Origin: Lactococcus lactis
Lineage (GTDB): Bacteria; Bacillota; Bacilli; Lactobacillales; Streptococcaceae
Reading direction: 5' to 3'
Length of the DNA stretch: 64,000 bases
Assembly: GCF_029023865.1 (NCBI RefSeq)
Contig: NZ_CP118969.1
Location: 372,001 to 436,000 of the forward strand
Below, in pieces: positions 8,593 to 17,784 of the stretch. The notes under the pieces were generated by a model. That model was not told the DNA's origin. It ran no database searches and saw only the letters and a list, made by a program, of their open reading frames with translations. The translations under genes and the position numbers were made by a program. Every line of letters starts with the position of its first letter. Positions within the stretch are counted from its first letter, which is position 1.

Positions 8593-10634
8593 TAATTTTT
8601 ATTTTTCCGACGTTCTAAGAAGTCAAAAAGTAATGTATGATGATTACTTGCAAGTGAATAATCTTCAAGAATATTAACATTAAGACGCATATCTTTAGCT
8701 TCTCGAGCAGTAATTGCTCCAGAGAGTTCATGTTCAAAAATGACTTTACGTTCCAAATAATAGGCCCGCATCATTTCGGTAATGTTGTTAGGTTGAGCCT
8801 TATTCATCATCCGTGAAATATGACCACCAGTTGCAACGATTTCAGATGTTCTTAAGCGTTCTGATTGCAAGAAATTCAATAGTTGCTCATCAAAGACACC
8901 ATTTAAATTATCAAGAGCTTGCAAGATAAGTTCGGTATTATTGAAATAAAGTTCAGTAATTTCATCTCGTGTTGTTTCCATTGCCGCCTTTGTTTTCTTG
9001 AAATAAAAGTCAACATGTAAGACACGAGAGGTAAGTAAATGAAAAGCACGCAAGGCAATAACATAAACAAATTGGATACTGGAAACCAGTGAATGGACAA
9101 TACTTGTTTCTAATGAGCGAATATATCGTTGATAAGTTCGGTAAGTATACATTGAAATTTTATTTTCACGCAAGGCAACTTCAAGCCCTTCAGATTCAAT
9201 TCGGATAATCAAAAGTTGCAAATCATTGTAATCAATCGCCATATCTGTTGACTCTTGTTCAATAATTAATTGTTGAATTCGTTCCTGATAAGCATCAATA
9301 GCGATATCATAACCCTGAGGGTTTTTAGCCGATTTCATATCGTGATGTAATTCATCAACTACCTCAGATAAAATCGCAATTTTAGAGATATTATTAACTT
9401 TAGAAACTTTTTTAACCGCAAAGAAAGGAAGAATGAACATTCCAACTAAGAAACTTAAGCCAGTTACCGCAGCGGCTAGAAAGACGAGAACGGGTTGAAC
9501 ATCTACAGTTCGTGGAACCAAAAGAATCGTTGCGATACTTACTGTTCCTTTAGAACCAGCAAAAGTGAGGAGAAATACATCATTCCAATAAGCAGAAAAC
9601 GGTTGTTTTTGTTTAAGGGAGCGAAGCCAATAATAAAAAGCAATGACAATAAATCTGAGTGCAAATAATCCAGCAGTCAAGGCAAGAGCAAGAACAATTA
9701 AAAGTGCTGATGAATAAACAGGATCAACTAAAAGTGGAACTACAAGTTGATAAAGTTCAATTCCTAAGAAAAGAAAGACAAAGGAATTTAAAATAAATGT
9801 TAAAGTATCCCAAATTGTACTCTTGAGTTTTTCAACTTGAGCATCAAATAAAGTAGTTCTCTTAAGACCGTTTGCTGACATGACTCCAGCAACAACTGCA
9901 GCAATGATTCCAGAAACATGTAATTCTTCGGAAATGAGAAAGGCAGCAAGAGGAACAACCAGCTCTAAAAGAAGATAACCAGAAACATCCCGTGCGTCAA
10001 CATCTTCCAGAAGTCTTAAGACAAGTCCTTTGATGTAAATTAAAGTAAAACCAATAGCAGCTCCACCAAGTGCTGAAATAACTAATTTCATTGTTGCATC
10101 TGGGAAAGAGAAATAACCAGTAACTAAAGCAACTAAAGCAATCTGAAAAGAAATAATTCCGGAAGCATCATTGAGCAAACCTTCACCTTGCAAAACACTC
10201 ATAACCCGACGAGGGAAAGAGAAATTCTTTGATAAAGCTCCAACAGCTACAGCATCAGTAGGAGCGAGACTTGCTCCTAAGGCAAAGCAAGCAGCTAAAG
10301 GTAATCCCATGTAAATCCAATTAGAAATCAAACCCAATCCAAGGGTTGTAATGAAGACAAGAGGGAAAATTAAAACTAAAATAATTTTACTATGTTTTAA
10401 AATGTGTTTGACATCAGCTTCTTCGCTTTCTCTAAAAAGAAGAGGAGCAATAATAAATCCTAAGAAAAATTCAGGTGCGACATGTAAAACCTCGTCAGCA
10501 CCAAAAAAGCCCAAAATAAGTCCTAAAACCACTTGAATAAGAGGGAGGGCAAGTTTTGGGAAAACTTTGTTAAGGACATTTGAAAAAACTAATACCAAAA
10601 GGAAAACAATGACATAAAAAATAATATGGAGCAT
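8592..10634 (-). CDS. CPA1-family Na+/H+ antiporter
   Basis: Exchanges Na+ (or K+) for H+ across the membrane. With the start at 10634 the protein has 680 residues: about 12 membrane helices up to residue ~410, including ASLAPTDAVAVGAL and GEGLLNDASGI, whose acidic residues (TD, ND) match the ion-binding helices of NhaP-type exchangers, then a ~260-residue cytoplasmic tail rich in charged helices. The upstream in-frame codons to 10679 lack an SD; AAAGGA followed by CTCT before the ATG at 10634 decides the start. It is convergent with the OsmC-like gene and shares its terminator. Confidence 0.88.
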   Translation of the reverse strand: MLHIIFYVIVFLLVLVFSNVLNKVFPKLALPLIQVVLGLILGFFGADEVLHVAPEFFLGFIIAPLLFRESEEADVKHILKHSKIILVLIFPLVFITTLGLGLISNWIYMGLPLAACFALGASLAPTDAVAVGALSKNFSFPRRVMSVLQGEGLLNDASGIISFQIALVALVTGYFSFPDATMKLVISALGGAAIGFTLIYIKGLVLRLLEDVDARDVSGYLLLELVVPLAAFLISEELHVSGIIAAVVAGVMSANGLKRTTLFDAQVEKLKSTIWDTLTFILNSFVFLFLGIELYQLVVPLLVDPVYSSALLIVLALALTAGLFALRFIVIAFYYWLRSLKQKQPFSAYWNDVFLLTFAGSKGTVSIATILLVPRTVDVQPVLVFLAAAVTGLSFLVGMFILPFFAVKKVSKVNNISKIAILSEVVDELHHDMKSAKNPQGYDIAIDAYQERIQQLIIEQESTDMAIDYNDLQLLIIRIESEGLEVALRENKISMYTYRTYQRYIRSLETSIVHSLVSSIQFVYVIALRAFHLLTSRVLHVDFYFKKTKAAMETTRDEITELYFNNTELILQALDNLNGVFDEQLLNFLQSERLRTSEIVATGGHISRMMNKAQPNNITEMMRAYYLERKVIFEHELSGAITAREAKDMRLNVNILEDYSLASNHHTLLFDFLERRKNKN

Positions 10635-10668
10635 AGAGTCCTTTCTGTGTAATTGACTAATGAGCGCT

Positions 10669-10710
10669 AAAAAGTACAAAGTAGAGCTATCAAAGCTAGC
10701 TCTACCGTAC
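10669..10710 (-). terminator. Terminator after the coiled-coil orphan gene
   Basis: On the minus strand, GTAC-GG-TAGAGCTA pairs with TAGCTCTA-CTTT-GTAC (loop GCTTTGA), followed by TTTTTA. It separates the orphan gene from the antiporter gene. Confidence 0.7.
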
Positions 10711-10724
10711 CTAATCTACATAAT

Positions 10725-11195
10725 TTATTTCAAACGATTAATTGCTTTTTTCTTCAAAGCAATTTTTTCATTGATTTTTGAGCAGTCTTTTTTACCTAAA
10801 AGCGCTTTACAACGTTTGAGTTCCAAATCAGTGAGTTGACGTTTTACACGTTCTTTACGAGCAGCATCAAACTCACCATTTTTAATTAATTCAAGTTTTT
10901 GTTCAAGAATTAATTTTTTATTTTTAACTGCATCAATATAATATTTAAGCTCAGAAATATCATCGGCACTTGCATTTTTAGCCAACAAATCCCCTAATTT
11001 TTCATCAAGGGTAACGAGCTTATCAGTAAGTAGTTCAAGTTTAGCGTTGAGCTTTTCTTCTTTTTCTTCATCCGAAAGGGCCATGAAAGCTTCAAATTTC
11101 TTACTATCATCAAGTTTTTCAGATTCTTCAGGACGTTTATTGATGTACATCTCACGCAATTTATTTAACTTATCTTCAAATTTTTTATCTATCAT
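10725..11195 (-). CDS. Hypothetical charged coiled-coil protein
   Basis: I do not recognise a family. The 156 residues are very rich in Lys, Glu and Leu with long heptad-like stretches, no membrane segment and no signal peptide, so a cytoplasmic, largely helical coiled-coil protein is likely. Two cysteines lie near the C-terminus (RCKALLGKKDCSK). A GTG three codons upstream is possible, but the AGGTGA SD has ideal spacing (8 nt) to the ATG at 11195. It has its own extended -10 promoter and terminator and is a single-gene unit between tyrS and the antiporter. Confidence 0.65.
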   Translation of the reverse strand: MIDKKFEDKLNKLREMYINKRPEESEKLDDSKKFEAFMALSDEEKEEKLNAKLELLTDKLVTLDEKLGDLLAKNASADDISELKYYIDAVKNKKLILEQKLELIKNGEFDAARKERVKRQLTDLELKRCKALLGKKDCSKINEKIALKKKAINRLK

Positions 11196-11227
11196 TTTGA
11201 TCACCTAAAAACATATTCAGTACAGTT

Positions 11228-11236
11228 ATTATAACA
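11228..11236 (-). promoter_or_regulatory. Extended -10 promoter of the coiled-coil orphan
   Basis: TGTTATAAT on the minus strand, 32 bp before the ATG. Confidence 0.6.
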
Positions 11237-11280
11237 TATTATGGCCTAAAAGAAAGAGCAATGCTCAAATTTTTTAATAA

Positions 11281-11312
11281 AAAAATCTGTCCCATTTAGA
11301 ACAGAATTTTTG
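11281..11312 (-). terminator. Terminator after tyrS
   Basis: On the minus strand, AATTCTGTTC and GGACAGATT form an imperfect stem, followed by a run of seven T. Confidence 0.7.
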
Positions 11313-11317
11313 TTTTA

Positions 11318-12577
11318 TTAATAAGTCAAAACGAAGTTTTTCTTTTTCCCACGACGAATGACAGTTAAACGATTTTCAATTTTATCTGAATCTGTAATAA
11401 CATAATCAAGTGCTTGAACACGTTCACCATTGATATAAATCGCACCATTTGTAATATCTTCACGAGCTTGTCTTTTTGAAGGAGCTATTCCAGCAGAGAT
11501 TAAAAGTTCAACTAAAGTTAAATCTTCATCATCAGTAACTTGATGTTGTGGAGCTGCTTTAAGACCAGTTAAGATTGATTTAGCATCTAATTGACGCAAA
11601 TCTCCGCCGCCAAATAAGATTTCTGATGTTTTAACTGCTTGTTCATAAGCTGCTTTTCCGTGAACTAAGCTGACAACTTCACGAGCCAAAACTTTTTGGG
11701 CCAAACGCTCATGACGAGCTGCTTCAAATTGTTCTTCAATTTCAGCAATCTCTTCTAATGAAAGGAAGGTGAAAATTTTCAACATTTTTACAGCATCTGC
11801 ATCATCAACATTAAGCCAAAATTGGTACATTTCATAAGGAGATGTTTTATCAGCATCAAGCCAAATTGCATTTCCTTCTGATTTACCGAATTTTTTACCA
11901 GTTGAATCTGTAATTAATGGAATAGTAATAACATGACCTTGCTTGTTCGCTTTACGACGTAAAAGCTCTGTTCCAGCAGTCATATTTCCCCATTGATCAG
12001 AACCACCAAGTTGTAAAGTAACATTGTGCAATTGGTTCAATTCGTAGAAATCATAACCTTGCATAATTTGGTAAGCAAATTCTGTATAAGAAATTCCACT
12101 TTCCATCCGTGATTTTACAGAGTCTTTAGAAATCATGTAGTTAACGGTGAAATGTTTACCCACATCTCTGAGGAAATCAATAAAAGTCAGATTTTCAAAC
12201 CAGTTGTAGTTATTGGTCATTTCTGCCTTATTTTCACCATTTTCAAAATCCAGGAAACGCTCAAGCTGACTACGGATTTTTCCAGACCATTTTGTTACAG
12301 TGTCTTTTGTTTGAAGTGAACGTTCTGAATCTTTGAAAGAAGGATCACCAATCAAACCAGTTGCACCACCAACAAGCGCATAAGGTTTATGTCCAGCCAT
12401 TTGTAGACGTTTCATTGTCAAAATTAGTACAAGATTACCTAAATGAAGGGAATCAGCGGTAGGGTCATATCCTACATAATAGGAAACCATGTCCTCCGTC
12501 AGCGCTTTAGAAAGCGCAGCTTCGTCCGTTGTTTGGAAAACCAAACCACGTGCTTTAAGTTCGTCAAAAATGTTCAT
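11318..12577 (-). CDS. tyrS: Tyrosyl-tRNA synthetase
   Basis: Charges tRNA-Tyr. The 419-residue protein has the class I signature HLGN at 45-48 (in [11 protein letters not shown]), the KMSKS-equivalent KFGKS near residue 230, and a C-terminal S4 RNA-binding domain. The frame is open 22 codons further upstream, but only the ATG at 12577 has an SD (AAAGGA, 7-nt spacer). The leader between promoter and start is only about 70 nt, too short for a T-box, in contrast to tyrS of Bacillus. It is divergent from pbp1B. Confidence 0.95.
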   Translation of the reverse strand: MNIFDELKARGLVFQTTDEAALSKALTEDMVSYYVGYDPTADSLHLGNLVLILTMKRLQMAGHKPYALVGGATGLIGDPSFKDSERSLQTKDTVTKWSGKIRSQLERFLDFENGENKAEMTNNYNWFENLTFIDFLRDVGKHFTVNYMISKDSVKSRMESGISYTEFAYQIMQGYDFYELNQLHNVTLQLGGSDQWGNMTAGTELLRRKANKQGHVITIPLITDSTGKKFGKSEGNAIWLDADKTSPYEMYQFWLNVDDADAVKMLKIFTFLSLEEIAEIEEQFEAARHERLAQKVLAREVVSLVHGKAAYEQAVKTSEILFGGGDLRQLDAKSILTGLKAAPQHQVTDDEDLTLVELLISAGIAPSKRQAREDITNGAIYINGERVQALDYVITDSDKIENRLTVIRRGKKKNFVLTY

Positions 12578-12651
12578 AAAAAAATCCTTTCTATAATGAT
12601 TGAGCTGTCCACTTTGGATAAAAAGTAAAAAAATTAACAGCACTGTTTTAC

Positions 12652-12660
12652 ATTATAACA
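12652..12660 (-). promoter_or_regulatory. Extended -10 promoter of tyrS
   Basis: TGTTATAAT on the minus strand. The predicted leader of about 70 nt has no T-box-like specifier or antiterminator. Confidence 0.65.
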
Positions 12661-12706
12661 AATTAATAAAAAAAATTCTGAAAGTGGCGAAAAATTATTT
12701 TAAATT

Positions 12707-12715
12707 TGATATAAT
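12707..12715 (+). promoter_or_regulatory. Extended -10 promoter of pbp1B, leaderless type
   Basis: TGATATAAT ends 6 nt before the ATG, so transcription should begin at or next to the start codon. The purines AAAGG between them are one base from the ATG, too close to act as SD. Confidence 0.65.
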
Positions 12716-12721
12716 AAAGGC

Positions 12722-15127
12722 ATGAAAAAATCCTCAATTGACTCGCAAGAAGAAGCACGTGCGCGTTTAAAAGAAAAAATGGAAAATAAGCGGCGGAAAC
12801 AAAGTAAGTCTCTGTCCAAAAATCCTAAAGATAATGATGAAAAATCGGGTTGGTCAATCACTTTTAAGGTGGTCCGCGGACTAATTGTAATTTTTGGAAT
12901 AATTTTTGCTTTAGTGGGTGTCTTTGGTGCGGCGACAGGTGTAGGCTATTTTGCTCGATTGGTTGAGCAAACGAAGACACCAAATAAAACGGAAATGCTT
13001 GCAAAAATTAATGATATTCATGGCGTTTCTGTCATTAATTATAGTAATGGTCAAGCAATTTCGGATATCTCTAGTGATTTGGTGCGTGTTACCGTCAAAA
13101 GTGACGAGATTTCTCCTAATGTTAAAAATGCTTTAATTGCAACAGAAGATGATAGCTTTAAAACGAATAAGGGCGTGGTTCCTAAGGCAGTTGTTCGTGG
13201 AATTCTTGGTTCAGTAGGTGGTGGCACAAGTTCTGGTGGTTCAACCCTTACCCAACAGTTAATTAAACAACAAGTTTTAGGAGATAGTGTTACCTTCCAA
13301 CGTAAAGCTAGTGAAATTGTCTATGCTCTTAAACTTAATAGCTACTTGAGTAAAGACCAAATTTTGACTGATTATTTAAATGTCTCACCTTTTGGGCGAA
13401 ATAATAAAGGACAAAATATTGCAGGGATTCAAGAAGCTTCTCTTGGTATATTTGGAAAATCTGCTAAGGATTTAACAATACCTGAGGCTGCTTTTATTGC
13501 TGGGTTGCCACAAAGTCCTATCGTGTATTCTCCTTATGCGGCTGATGGTTCTCTAAAGTCAAAAGAAAACATGAGTTACGGTCTTGAACGTCAAAAAGAA
13601 GTCTTGTTTTATCTTTATCGTGGGGGCTATATTTCAGAAGCTGATTACAAGAAATACAAAGCTTATGATATTTCAACAGAATTTTTACAACCAGGAGTAG
13701 CTCAATCACAAGAACATGGTTATTTATATAATGTTGTTTATAATGAAGCAATTACTGATATCTATAATTATTTGATTAAGCGAGATAAAGTTTCGGCGAC
13801 TGATTTAGGAAATGATAGTACTAAACAACGTTATCGAGAATTAGCTGAACAGTCATTGCAAAACGGTGGTTATACAGTAACTACAACTATTAATCAACAA
13901 GTATATGATGCAATGCAAAATGCTGTAACCAATCACAGTGATTTGATGCAAGACGGTACGGGTCTTATTCAAACTGGTAATGTATTAATGGATAATAAAA
14001 CAGGGGCTGTTTATGGCTTTATTGGCGGTTTGGATTTTTCACAAAGCCAAGTAAACCATGCCTTTGATACTAAACGTTCACCTGGTTCTTCAATCAAACC
14101 AATACTAGCTTATGGACCGGCAATTGACATGGGCTTGATGGGTTCTGCAAGTGTTCTATCTAACTATCCCGCAAAATATTCGAGTGGGCAAGACATCGAA
14201 CACGTCGGCAATAAGGGAACGGAGATGATGCCATTTTCAGAAGCCTTGAATGTTTCTTATAATATTCCTGCTTATTGGACCTACCAAACGATTTTGAATA
14301 AAGGAAAATCTGTTGAACCTTACATGACGAAGATGGGATATGATGTTGCAGATTATTCTGTAGAGTCACTTCCTCTTGGAGGAGGAATTGATCCAACGGT
14401 GGTTCAACATACGAATGGTTATCAAACTTTAGCCAATGGTGGAAAATATGAACCATGGTATATTGTTGATAGTATCAAAGATGATACAGGAAATGTAATT
14501 TATCAACATCAAACTACTGGGGGGACTCAAGTATATTCTGAAGCAACATCTACCATTATGGAATATATGCTTCAAGATGCTATTAAATCTCAAAAAACAA
14601 GTAAGTTTTATGGTGAGTTACAAAGCCTTAATTCTTCTCTTGCAACTAATGTTCAATGGGCTGGTAAAACAGGAACAACTGATAATTATACAGACGTTTG
14701 GATGATGCTTTCGACACCTTCAGTGACACTTGGTAGTTGGGCTGGTCACGATGACAATTCTGCAATGTCTCAGAATTCAGGTTTTATTAATAACGCAAAA
14801 TTTACAGCTAATTTGGTGAATGCAATTAATGCTGCCGATCCAAATATTTTCGGACCTGGTCAAAAATTTACTGACCCTAATAGTGATCCAAATGTGACTA
14901 AGAGTAAAGTATTAGTTTCTACGGGTGAAAAACCAGGAAAAGTTAATGTTAAATTATCAAATGGTAAGACACAAGAGGTTAGTCTCGGTGGAGACACTAC
15001 GACAAGCTTCTGGGCTACAAAGTCTGGTGCCCCTACAACCACATATGATTTTTCTATTGGTGGTTCGGCAAGTGATATAGCTGCTGGTTGGAAAAAGATA
15101 TTGCCTAATTATAACTTTGGTCAATAA
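12722..15127 (+). CDS. pbp1B: Class A penicillin-binding protein 1B
   Basis: Polymerises and cross-links peptidoglycan outside the membrane. The 801-residue protein has a charged cytoplasmic tail (1-45), one membrane anchor (about 50-75), a GT51 glycosyltransferase domain with catalytic Glu142 in ATEDDSF and the GGSTLTQQL motif (172-180), and a transpeptidase domain with SxxK at Ser456-Lys459, SYN at 512-514 and KTGT at 649-652. The C-terminus is Ser/Thr/Gly rich. The predicted mRNA is leaderless. Convergent with pepA. Confidence 0.93.
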   Translation: MKKSSIDSQEEARARLKEKMENKRRKQSKSLSKNPKDNDEKSGWSITFKVVRGLIVIFGIIFALVGVFGAATGVGYFARLVEQTKTPNKTEMLAKINDIHGVSVINYSNGQAISDISSDLVRVTVKSDEISPNVKNALIATEDDSFKTNKGVVPKAVVRGILGSVGGGTSSGGSTLTQQLIKQQVLGDSVTFQRKASEIVYALKLNSYLSKDQILTDYLNVSPFGRNNKGQNIAGIQEASLGIFGKSAKDLTIPEAAFIAGLPQSPIVYSPYAADGSLKSKENMSYGLERQKEVLFYLYRGGYISEADYKKYKAYDISTEFLQPGVAQSQEHGYLYNVVYNEAITDIYNYLIKRDKVSATDLGNDSTKQRYRELAEQSLQNGGYTVTTTINQQVYDAMQNAVTNHSDLMQDGTGLIQTGNVLMDNKTGAVYGFIGGLDFSQSQVNHAFDTKRSPGSSIKPILAYGPAIDMGLMGSASVLSNYPAKYSSGQDIEHVGNKGTEMMPFSEALNVSYNIPAYWTYQTILNKGKSVEPYMTKMGYDVADYSVESLPLGGGIDPTVVQHTNGYQTLANGGKYEPWYIVDSIKDDTGNVIYQHQTTGGTQVYSEATSTIMEYMLQDAIKSQKTSKFYGELQSLNSSLATNVQWAGKTGTTDNYTDVWMMLSTPSVTLGSWAGHDDNSAMSQNSGFINNAKFTANLVNAINAADPNIFGPGQKFTDPNSDPNVTKSKVLVSTGEKPGKVNVKLSNGKTQEVSLGGDTTTSFWATKSGAPTTTYDFSIGGSASDIAAGWKKILPNYNFGQ

Positions 15128-15133
15128 AATACA

Positions 15134-15168
15134 AAAAATCACTAGGATAGGTTTCCTAGTGATTTTTT
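15134..15168. terminator. Bidirectional terminator between pbp1B and pepA
   Basis: AAAAAATCACTAGGA pairs perfectly with its complement across TAGGTT, with A/T runs on both sides. Confidence 0.88.
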
Positions 15169-15184
15169 CTTTTGTTTTTTAAAT

Positions 15185-16252
15185 TTAATAGTTTTTAATT
15201 TCAGCTACTTTTTCAGTACTAAGTGATGTTACGATATTTCTCAAGAAAGTTTGTGCTTGATTGAAATCATCAATATTGAAAATTGTTTGATGACTGTGAA
15301 TATAACGAGCAACAACACCAATCGTTGTTGAAGGGACTCCATTATTAGCTAAGTGGGCAGCACCTGCATCAGTTCCACCTTTAGCCATATAAACTTGGGT
15401 TTTAACTTTAGCCTTATCGGCAGTTTCAAGCAAGAAATTTTTCATTCCAGGGAGCATAATATGACCTGGGTCAAAGAAACGAAGCGTTGTTCCTTCTCCA
15501 AGACGACCGTTGTCATCACCAAACGTATCACTAGCAGGTGAACAATCAACAGCAAAGAACAAATCAGGCTTGAACATAGTTGTAGAAACTTTGGCTCCAC
15601 GAAGGCCAACTTCTTCTTGAACATTGGCTCCGATAATCAATGTAGCAGGTAATTCTTTGTCAGCTAAAAATTCAAGAAGTTCAAGAATCATTAAACAACC
15701 GTAACGATTGTCCCAAGCTTTAGAAATAATATTTTTACCATTAGCAGAGAGAATTGTTTCAGTTTCTGGAATGATTACATCACCTTGAGCGATTCCAAAT
15801 TCTGCAGCTTCTGCAGCATTCTCAAAAGCTCCATCAAAGACAATATCAGAAATGGCAGGAATTTGAGGAGTAACACCAGTTCCACGAAGAAGATGTGGAG
15901 GAAGCCCACCAGTTACGACAGGAATTTTTTTACCTGTACGTGTGAATAATGTAAAACGTTGTCCAGAGACAACTAAAGGATTCCAACCACCAAGTGGAAC
16001 GACCCGGAATGTTCCGTCAGCTTTGATTGAGCTGACCATAAAGCCAACTTCATCCATGTGGGCTGCAATCATAATACGTGGGGCATTTGCTACTTTTGAA
16101 GTTTTAGTGACAAATATACCACCAAGACCATCAAATTCTGGTTGATAACCAAGAGCAATCATGCGTGTTTTTAAATAGTCACGAACAGATCCCTCAAAAC
16201 CAGAAGTCGCTTGAATTTCTGTCAGTGCTTTTACTTTGTCGAATAGTTCCAT
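15185..16252 (-). CDS. pepA: Glutamyl aminopeptidase PepA (M42)
   Basis: Removes N-terminal Glu/Asp from peptides in the cytoplasm as part of casein peptide use. The 355-residue protein matches the M42 metallopeptidase length. Metal ligands are visible in AAHMDEVGF (His65, Asp67) and in the catalytic QEEVGLRGA. In-frame codons extend 16 residues upstream, but GGAGGAG with good spacing marks the ATG at 16252. Its 5' leader contains a TTACTGACAG copy paired with a degenerate partner (16279-16297). The promoter is back-to-back with that of the next, divergent gene. Confidence 0.93.
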   Translation of the reverse strand: MELFDKVKALTEIQATSGFEGSVRDYLKTRMIALGYQPEFDGLGGIFVTKTSKVANAPRIMIAAHMDEVGFMVSSIKADGTFRVVPLGGWNPLVVSGQRFTLFTRTGKKIPVVTGGLPPHLLRGTGVTPQIPAISDIVFDGAFENAAEAAEFGIAQGDVIIPETETILSANGKNIISKAWDNRYGCLMILELLEFLADKELPATLIIGANVQEEVGLRGAKVSTTMFKPDLFFAVDCSPASDTFGDDNGRLGEGTTLRFFDPGHIMLPGMKNFLLETADKAKVKTQVYMAKGGTDAGAAHLANNGVPSTTIGVVARYIHSHQTIFNIDDFNQAQTFLRNIVTSLSTEKVAEIKNY

Positions 16253-16278
16253 TTTTCTCCTCCGGAATACTGAAAAAT

Positions 16279-16297
16279 TTACTGACAGATTTGTCAG
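16279..16297. repeat. TTACTGACAG with degenerate partner in pepA leader
   Basis: TTACTGACAG (16279-16288) faces TTGTCAGCAA; in the pepA transcript these can form a stem upstream of the SD. Confidence 0.7.
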
Positions 16298-16323
16298 CAA
16301 AAATTTTGATGATTTACACTATA

Positions 16324-16332
16324 ATTATACCA
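16324..16332 (-). promoter_or_regulatory. Extended -10 promoter of pepA
   Basis: TGGTATAAT on the minus strand, only 7 bp from the opposing -10 box at 16340. Confidence 0.65.
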
Positions 16333-16339
16333 AGAAATA

Positions 16340-16348
16340 TGTTAAAAT
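16340..16348 (+). promoter_or_regulatory. Extended -10 promoter of DUF4651-like gene, leaderless type
   Basis: TGTTAAAAT ends 6 nt before the ATG at 16355; no SD fits between them. Confidence 0.55.
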
Positions 16349-16354
16349 TTCCAT

Positions 16355-16639
16355 ATGAAAAAAATACTAAAGTTTGGTTTGGGAATTATTGCGGGTGCAA
16401 CAGTTGCTCACGTTGCTTATCATGGCTATAAAACTATGGAAGAAGAAGTGATTCATGAACTTACTGACAGAGCTCGGCAACATTTTTCAACAAGAAAAAT
16501 AGACGCTTTTTGGATTTTTGAGGAGCCGACTACGGGTGCTCTTTTTGAGGGAGGACTTGTCAGTGAAAATAAGGCAATCACTTTTGAAATCAATGCTAAA
16601 ACTTTAGAAGTCTTTGAAAAAAATGAAGAAATTCTGTAA
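16355..16639 (+). CDS. Small N-anchored hypothetical protein (DUF4651-like)
   Basis: A 94-residue protein with an N-terminal hydrophobic segment (about 5-25, FGLGIIAGATVAHVAYHGY) and a soluble remainder. From memory it resembles the DUF4651 proteins of Lactobacillales, which also sit between pepA and a thioredoxin-like gene; the function is unknown. It contains an in-frame TTACTGACAG (16461-16470, encoding LTD). The thioredoxin-like gene follows 41 bp later and is probably cotranscribed. The mRNA is predicted leaderless. Confidence 0.6.
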   Translation: MKKILKFGLGIIAGATVAHVAYHGYKTMEEEVIHELTDRARQHFSTRKIDAFWIFEEPTTGALFEGGLVSENKAITFEINAKTLEVFEKNEEIL

Positions 16640-16680
16640 GAAAGCTTAGTATTCATTTAGAAATAAAAGGAGAATGTAGA

Positions 16681-16998
16681 ATGATTATTCCAGAAAATAT
16701 TGAAAATTTAGCCGAACTTGTAAAAGGACCGGAAAAGACAGTCTTCTTTTTCACGGCTGGTTGGTGCGGAGATTGTAATTTTATTAAGCCAAAAATGCCA
16801 GAAATTGAAGTAGAAAATCCAGACTTTAAATTTGTTGAAGTAGACCGTGATGAATATATGGATCTTGCGATTGAATGGGGAATTATGGGAATTCCAAGTT
16901 TTGTCGTGATTGAGGATGGCAAAGAAAAAGCTCGTCTAGTAAATAAATTACGTAAAACAAAAGAAGAAGTCAATACTTTCTTAGCGAGTGCGAAATAG
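16681..16998 (+). CDS. ytpP: Thioredoxin-like protein YtpP
   Basis: A 105-residue thioredoxin-fold protein with active-site WCGDC (Trp28, Cys29, Cys32) and the cis-proline GIPSFV region. The CGDC centre differs from the CGPC of main thioredoxins and matches the YtpP group. It probably works as a thiol-disulfide reductant in the cytoplasm; its physiological partner is unknown. SD AAAAGGAGAA lies before the ATG. Order DUF4651-like, ytpP, ytpR is conserved in relatives as I remember them. Confidence 0.85.
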   Translation: MIIPENIENLAELVKGPEKTVFFFTAGWCGDCNFIKPKMPEIEVENPDFKFVEVDRDEYMDLAIEWGIMGIPSFVVIEDGKEKARLVNKLRKTKEEVNTFLASAK

Positions 16999-17017
16999 TA
17001 TCATCGCAGGACAAGCG

Positions 17018-17046
17018 TTGATATATTAAGAATTATATTCTATAAT
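17018..17046 (+). promoter_or_regulatory. Promoter of ytpR
   Basis: TTGATA, 17 bp, TATAAT, between ytpP and ytpR; ytpR can therefore be expressed separately. Confidence 0.75.
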
Positions 17047-17083
17047 AATCAAAGTTAAGAAATTAAAAGGGAAAAATAAGAAA

Positions 17084-17710
17084 ATGATTGCAACATACAA
17101 CACAAATGTCGGTGACGTTTTAATGCTTATCACTGCAAATGATAAGGGAGAAAAAGTAAACTTCGAACGTAAGGGAAAAGTAGCTCGTGTTTTTATTGAA
17201 GAAACTGGAGCGACGGTTGCTTGGAATATTTTTGAAGCGAAATCTCTATTGGCTAATTTGTCAGGAAATGGTCAAGTCGTCTTATCATCTGATGATATTG
17301 AAACGTTGAACAAAGAGCTTGGTAAATCAGGATTTAGCGATGTTCTTGTTCACGATGCACAACCCAAATTTGTTGTCGCTGAAATTGTTGAAATGGAAGA
17401 TCATCCAGATTCAGACCATTTACATATCTGTAAAGTTAATGTTGGTTTTGCCGATCCAGTACAAATTGTTTGTGGTGCTCCAAACGCAGCTCTTGGCTTA
17501 AAAACAGTTGCTGCTTTACCTGGTGCTATGATGCCTAACGGCTCATTGATTTTCCCAGGAGCCCTTCGTGGTGTTCAATCTTACGGAATGCTTTGTTCAG
17601 CTCGTGAACTTGAATTACCAAATGCTCCTGAGGTTCGTGGAATCATTGAATTATCATCAGATTTATCCGCTGGTAAAGCTTTTGATTCAGAAACAATGTG
17701 GCAAGCATAA
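17084..17710 (+). CDS. ytpR: YtpR-family tRNA-binding domain protein
   Basis: A 208-residue protein whose C-terminal half (about 95-205) is the OB-fold tRNA-binding domain also found at the N-terminus of bacterial PheT: EIVEMEDHPDSDHLHICKV and IVCGAPN are the usual landmarks. The N-terminal part is the YtpR-specific extension. It probably binds tRNA or other nucleic acid; no catalytic residues are seen. The SD (AAGGG) lies rather far, about 14 nt, from the ATG. Confidence 0.85.
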   Translation: MIATYNTNVGDVLMLITANDKGEKVNFERKGKVARVFIEETGATVAWNIFEAKSLLANLSGNGQVVLSSDDIETLNKELGKSGFSDVLVHDAQPKFVVAEIVEMEDHPDSDHLHICKVNVGFADPVQIVCGAPNAALGLKTVAALPGAMMPNGSLIFPGALRGVQSYGMLCSARELELPNAPEVRGIIELSSDLSAGKAFDSETMWQA

Positions 17711-17715
17711 TAATA

Positions 17716-17750
17716 AAACTGTCAAAATAGTTTATTTTGGCAGTTTTTTT
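17716..17750 (+). terminator. Terminator after ytpR
   Basis: ACTGTCAAAATA pairs with TATTTTGGCAGT (one G-T pair), then a run of seven T. Confidence 0.82.
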
Positions 17751-17784
17751 ATCTAAAAAAATAAAATAATTTTTTCACAAAGTT

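Noticed and set aside
11196-11204. GTG start of the coiled-coil orphan
   Set aside because: The GTG lies inside the SD AGGTGA that serves the ATG at 11195.
17690-17750. CTGTCAAAATA hairpin after ytpR as a member of the TTACTGACAG family
   Set aside because: Only CTGTCA matches and the stem continues differently; an ordinary terminator.
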